Below are positions 6,090 through 7,568 of a DNA stretch of 7,568 nt, piece after piece. Under the pieces are notes generated by a model. That model searched no databases. It saw only the letters and a program-made list of their open reading frames with translations, and was not told the origin of the DNA. Location: assembly GCA_003561665.1 (NCBI GenBank), contig PWVY01000233.1, positions 1-7,568 on the forward strand, written 5' to 3'. Positions within the stretch are counted from its first letter, which is position 1. Every line of letters begins with the position of its first letter. The translations under genes were made by a program, and so were the position numbers. The stretch is from Thermoplasmata archaeon. Its GTDB lineage: Archaea > Thermoplasmatota > SW-10-69-26.

Positions 6090-7568
6090 GTGCGACGAGC
6101 TCTCACCCTCCTCCTGCTCGCCGCTTGCCTCCTCGCCATCCCGGCGGCGGCCGAGGCCCAGCCTCAGAGCACAGACCCCGAGTTCGAGCTCACCATGACG
6201 CTTCACCCCGAGGAGGGAACCCTCGACATCCGCCTTGCCGTAGAGGAACCCGCCAACCTGGCCACACTCCAGCTCGCCTTCGGCGACCTTAACCGCTTGA
6301 TCGGGGAACCCGAGCTTGAGGGATCATGGAAATGGGAACCCGGGGACCGATGGGCCGTTGCAGACCTCAAAGAAACCCCGCACGCGGTCGCCGAATGGAC
6401 CGCGAACGGTCAAGTCCAAGCGCACACCCACGAAGGCCAAGGCCACACCAGCTACGTGGGCGAAGACTTCGCCATCCTCCGCGCCGGCCAGATGATCCCC
6501 CCCATCCGGTACCAATTCCAAGAACCCGCCCCCACGTTCCACACCACCTTCCACGTCAACGCACCCCCCACCTGGACCGTCGAAGGACCCTGGGACCGCC
6601 TTGGAGACCGCACCTTCAACATCGACGCCCCCCTCCCCCGCGGGTTCCTCGTCGCCGACCCCGACCTTGAAGAAGTCCACCTCGGACACGACGAGGACGC
6701 CTACCGCATCCTGCGCGTCCAAGGCACGCAAGAAGCCCAACACACCGAGAAGATCCTCCTCACCGCCCGCGGCTTCCTTGGCGGCATCTACGGCGAAGTC
6801 GCCCACCAACGCTTCATCGTCACCGGGCCCGACCCCATGTTCCGCGGAGGCCTAGCAAGCCCCGACGGCGTCTTCCTCCACGCCACCGCCAACGAAGCCA
6901 TCGTCGCCCACGAGATGGTGCACGCCTACCAAAGCTGGGACGCCAACCGAGGCAACGACGCCACCGTATGGCTGATGGAAGGCACCGCCGAAGTTCACGG
7001 CAAACTCCTCGAAGTCGCCAGCGAGCACGAAACCCGCCAAGAAGCAGAAAACTGGCTCCAACGAACCTACGACACCGCCCGAGAAGAACACGCCGTCGAC
7101 CTCCGCACCGCCATCTACGGAAGCGGGAACGAACGCGCCGCCTACACCAAAGGCGCCATCGTCACCACCGCCCTCAACGACGAGATCCGAAGCGCCACGA
7201 ACCAAGAATACACCCTCGCCCATGTCCTCCGCTACATCAACGAAGAAACCAAAGAACGCGGCCACCAACCCTGGGGATCCGACGCCTTCACCAACCAAGA
7301 CCTCCAAAACGCCATCCGAGACGTCACCGGGTTCAGCTTCCAAGCCTTCTTCGACCGCTACGTGTACGAACGCGACGTCCCCCGCCCCGGAACCCTCTTC
7401 CCCGGCGAAGCCAGCATCCGCATCCTCGACACCGAACCCAACCCCCCCGTCGCGAACGAACCCTTCCACATCCGCGTCACCCTCGCCAACCACGACACCC
7501 GCCCGATCACCATCGAACACCCCATCCTCATCAACGACAACCCCAACGGGACCCTCAAAGCCAACCTC
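6090..7568 (+). CDS. Secreted gluzincin metallopeptidase, M1/M61-like (3' end outside window)
   Basis: The first 493 codons of a gene open to the window edge. The GTG start encodes MRRALTLLLLAACLLAIPAAAEA followed by QPQ, a typical Sec signal peptide with probable cleavage after Ala23. The LAAC inside it resembles a lipobox but sits too early in the hydrophobic core. Residues about 30-200 form a beta-rich N-terminal region like that of M1/M61 enzymes (YVGEDFAILRAG). The zinc site is HEMVH at 274-278, then 18 residues to Glu297 in WLMEG, the exact HEXXH-X18-E spacing of gluzincins. Y352TKG matches the YEKG motif whose Tyr stabilises the transition state. TGFSFQAFFDRYVYERDVPRPG closes the catalytic domain near 433. 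From about 441 a beta-sandwich begins (NEPFHIRVTLANHDTR), possibly a stalk leading to a membrane anchor beyond the window. No GxMEN motif was found, so it is not a classical M1 aminopeptidase. Substrate is unknown; export is likely. Confidence 0.85.
   Translation, partial: MRRALTLLLLAACLLAIPAAAEAQPQSTDPEFELTMTLHPEEGTLDIRLAVEEPANLATLQLAFGDLNRLIGEPELEGSWKWEPGDRWAVADLKETPHAVAEWTANGQVQAHTHEGQGHTSYVGEDFAILRAGQMIPPIRYQFQEPAPTFHTTFHVNAPPTWTVEGPWDRLGDRTFNIDAPLPRGFLVADPDLEEVHLGHDEDAYRILRVQGTQEAQHTEKILLTARGFLGGIYGEVAHQRFIVTGPDPMFRGGLASPDGVFLHATANEAIVAHEMVHAYQSWDANRGNDATVWLMEGTAEVHGKLLEVASEHETRQEAENWLQRTYDTAREEHAVDLRTAIYGSGNERAAYTKGAIVTTALNDEIRSATNQEYTLAHVLRYINEETKERGHQPWGSDAFTNQDLQNAIRDVTGFSFQAFFDRYVYERDVPRPGTLFPGEASIRILDTEPNPPVANEPFHIRVTLANHDTRPITIEHPILINDNPNGTLKANL

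Noticed and set aside
6117..6130. LAAC in the peptidase signal peptide as a lipoprotein lipobox
   Set aside because: The Cys falls in the middle of the hydrophobic core and is followed by LLAIPAAAEA, which ends in a good AEA signal peptidase I site.
6852..7520. A 222-codon minus-strand frame opposite the peptidase
   Set aside because: Extremely Gly/Val-rich with no domain. It is the mirror of the C-rich coding strand of a peptidase with an intact active site.

Overview
The window reads as part of an archaeal chromosome. The long minus-strand gene is an AglB-type oligosaccharyltransferase. It is preceded by an archaeal-style AGGTGA ribosome binding site, and the last gene has no visible ribosome binding site but a T-rich box where an archaeal TATA element would sit for a leaderless transcript. 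Base composition is GC-rich. A mesophilic euryarchaeal or Thermoplasmatota-type lineage fits, but I cannot fix the taxon from this sequence alone.

Layout, left to right. Positions 1-540 (+) hold the C-terminal part of an FAD-dependent L-2-hydroxyglutarate oxidase/dehydrogenase (lhgO), cut by the window edge. Positions 598-1653 (+) hold a complete low-specificity L-threonine aldolase (ltaE). It lies 57 bases downstream of lhgO and may be co-transcribed with it. After a gap of only 7 bases, aglB lies convergently at 1661-5509 (-). Upstream of aglB is about 300 bases without a convincing gene, followed by an unlisted 46-codon minus-strand ORF (5809-5949) predicted to be a one-pass membrane miniprotein. 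A 140-base divergent promoter region follows. It carries a perfect 9-bp inverted repeat around a TATA-like box. The window ends in a secreted gluzincin (M1/M61-like) metallopeptidase running rightward from 6090 and cut at 7568.

The two left genes are soluble amino-acid and organic-acid metabolism enzymes. The right half concerns the cell surface: N-glycosylation of exported proteins by AglB, and an exported peptidase. No mobile element, CRISPR array, rRNA or tRNA gene was seen.

The points most worth following up are these. AglB is unusually long, with three C-terminal beta-sandwich modules, a Pro/Gln linker and a cluster of its own N-X-T sequons. Its second metal-binding motif reads V-H-D instead of the usual Asp-first form. 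An operator-like inverted repeat brackets the peptidase promoter. The small membrane ORF upstream of aglB is unrecognised. A 31-base exact repeat places a copy of an internal lhgO segment at the first base of the window, where it looks out of place and may be an assembly chimera.
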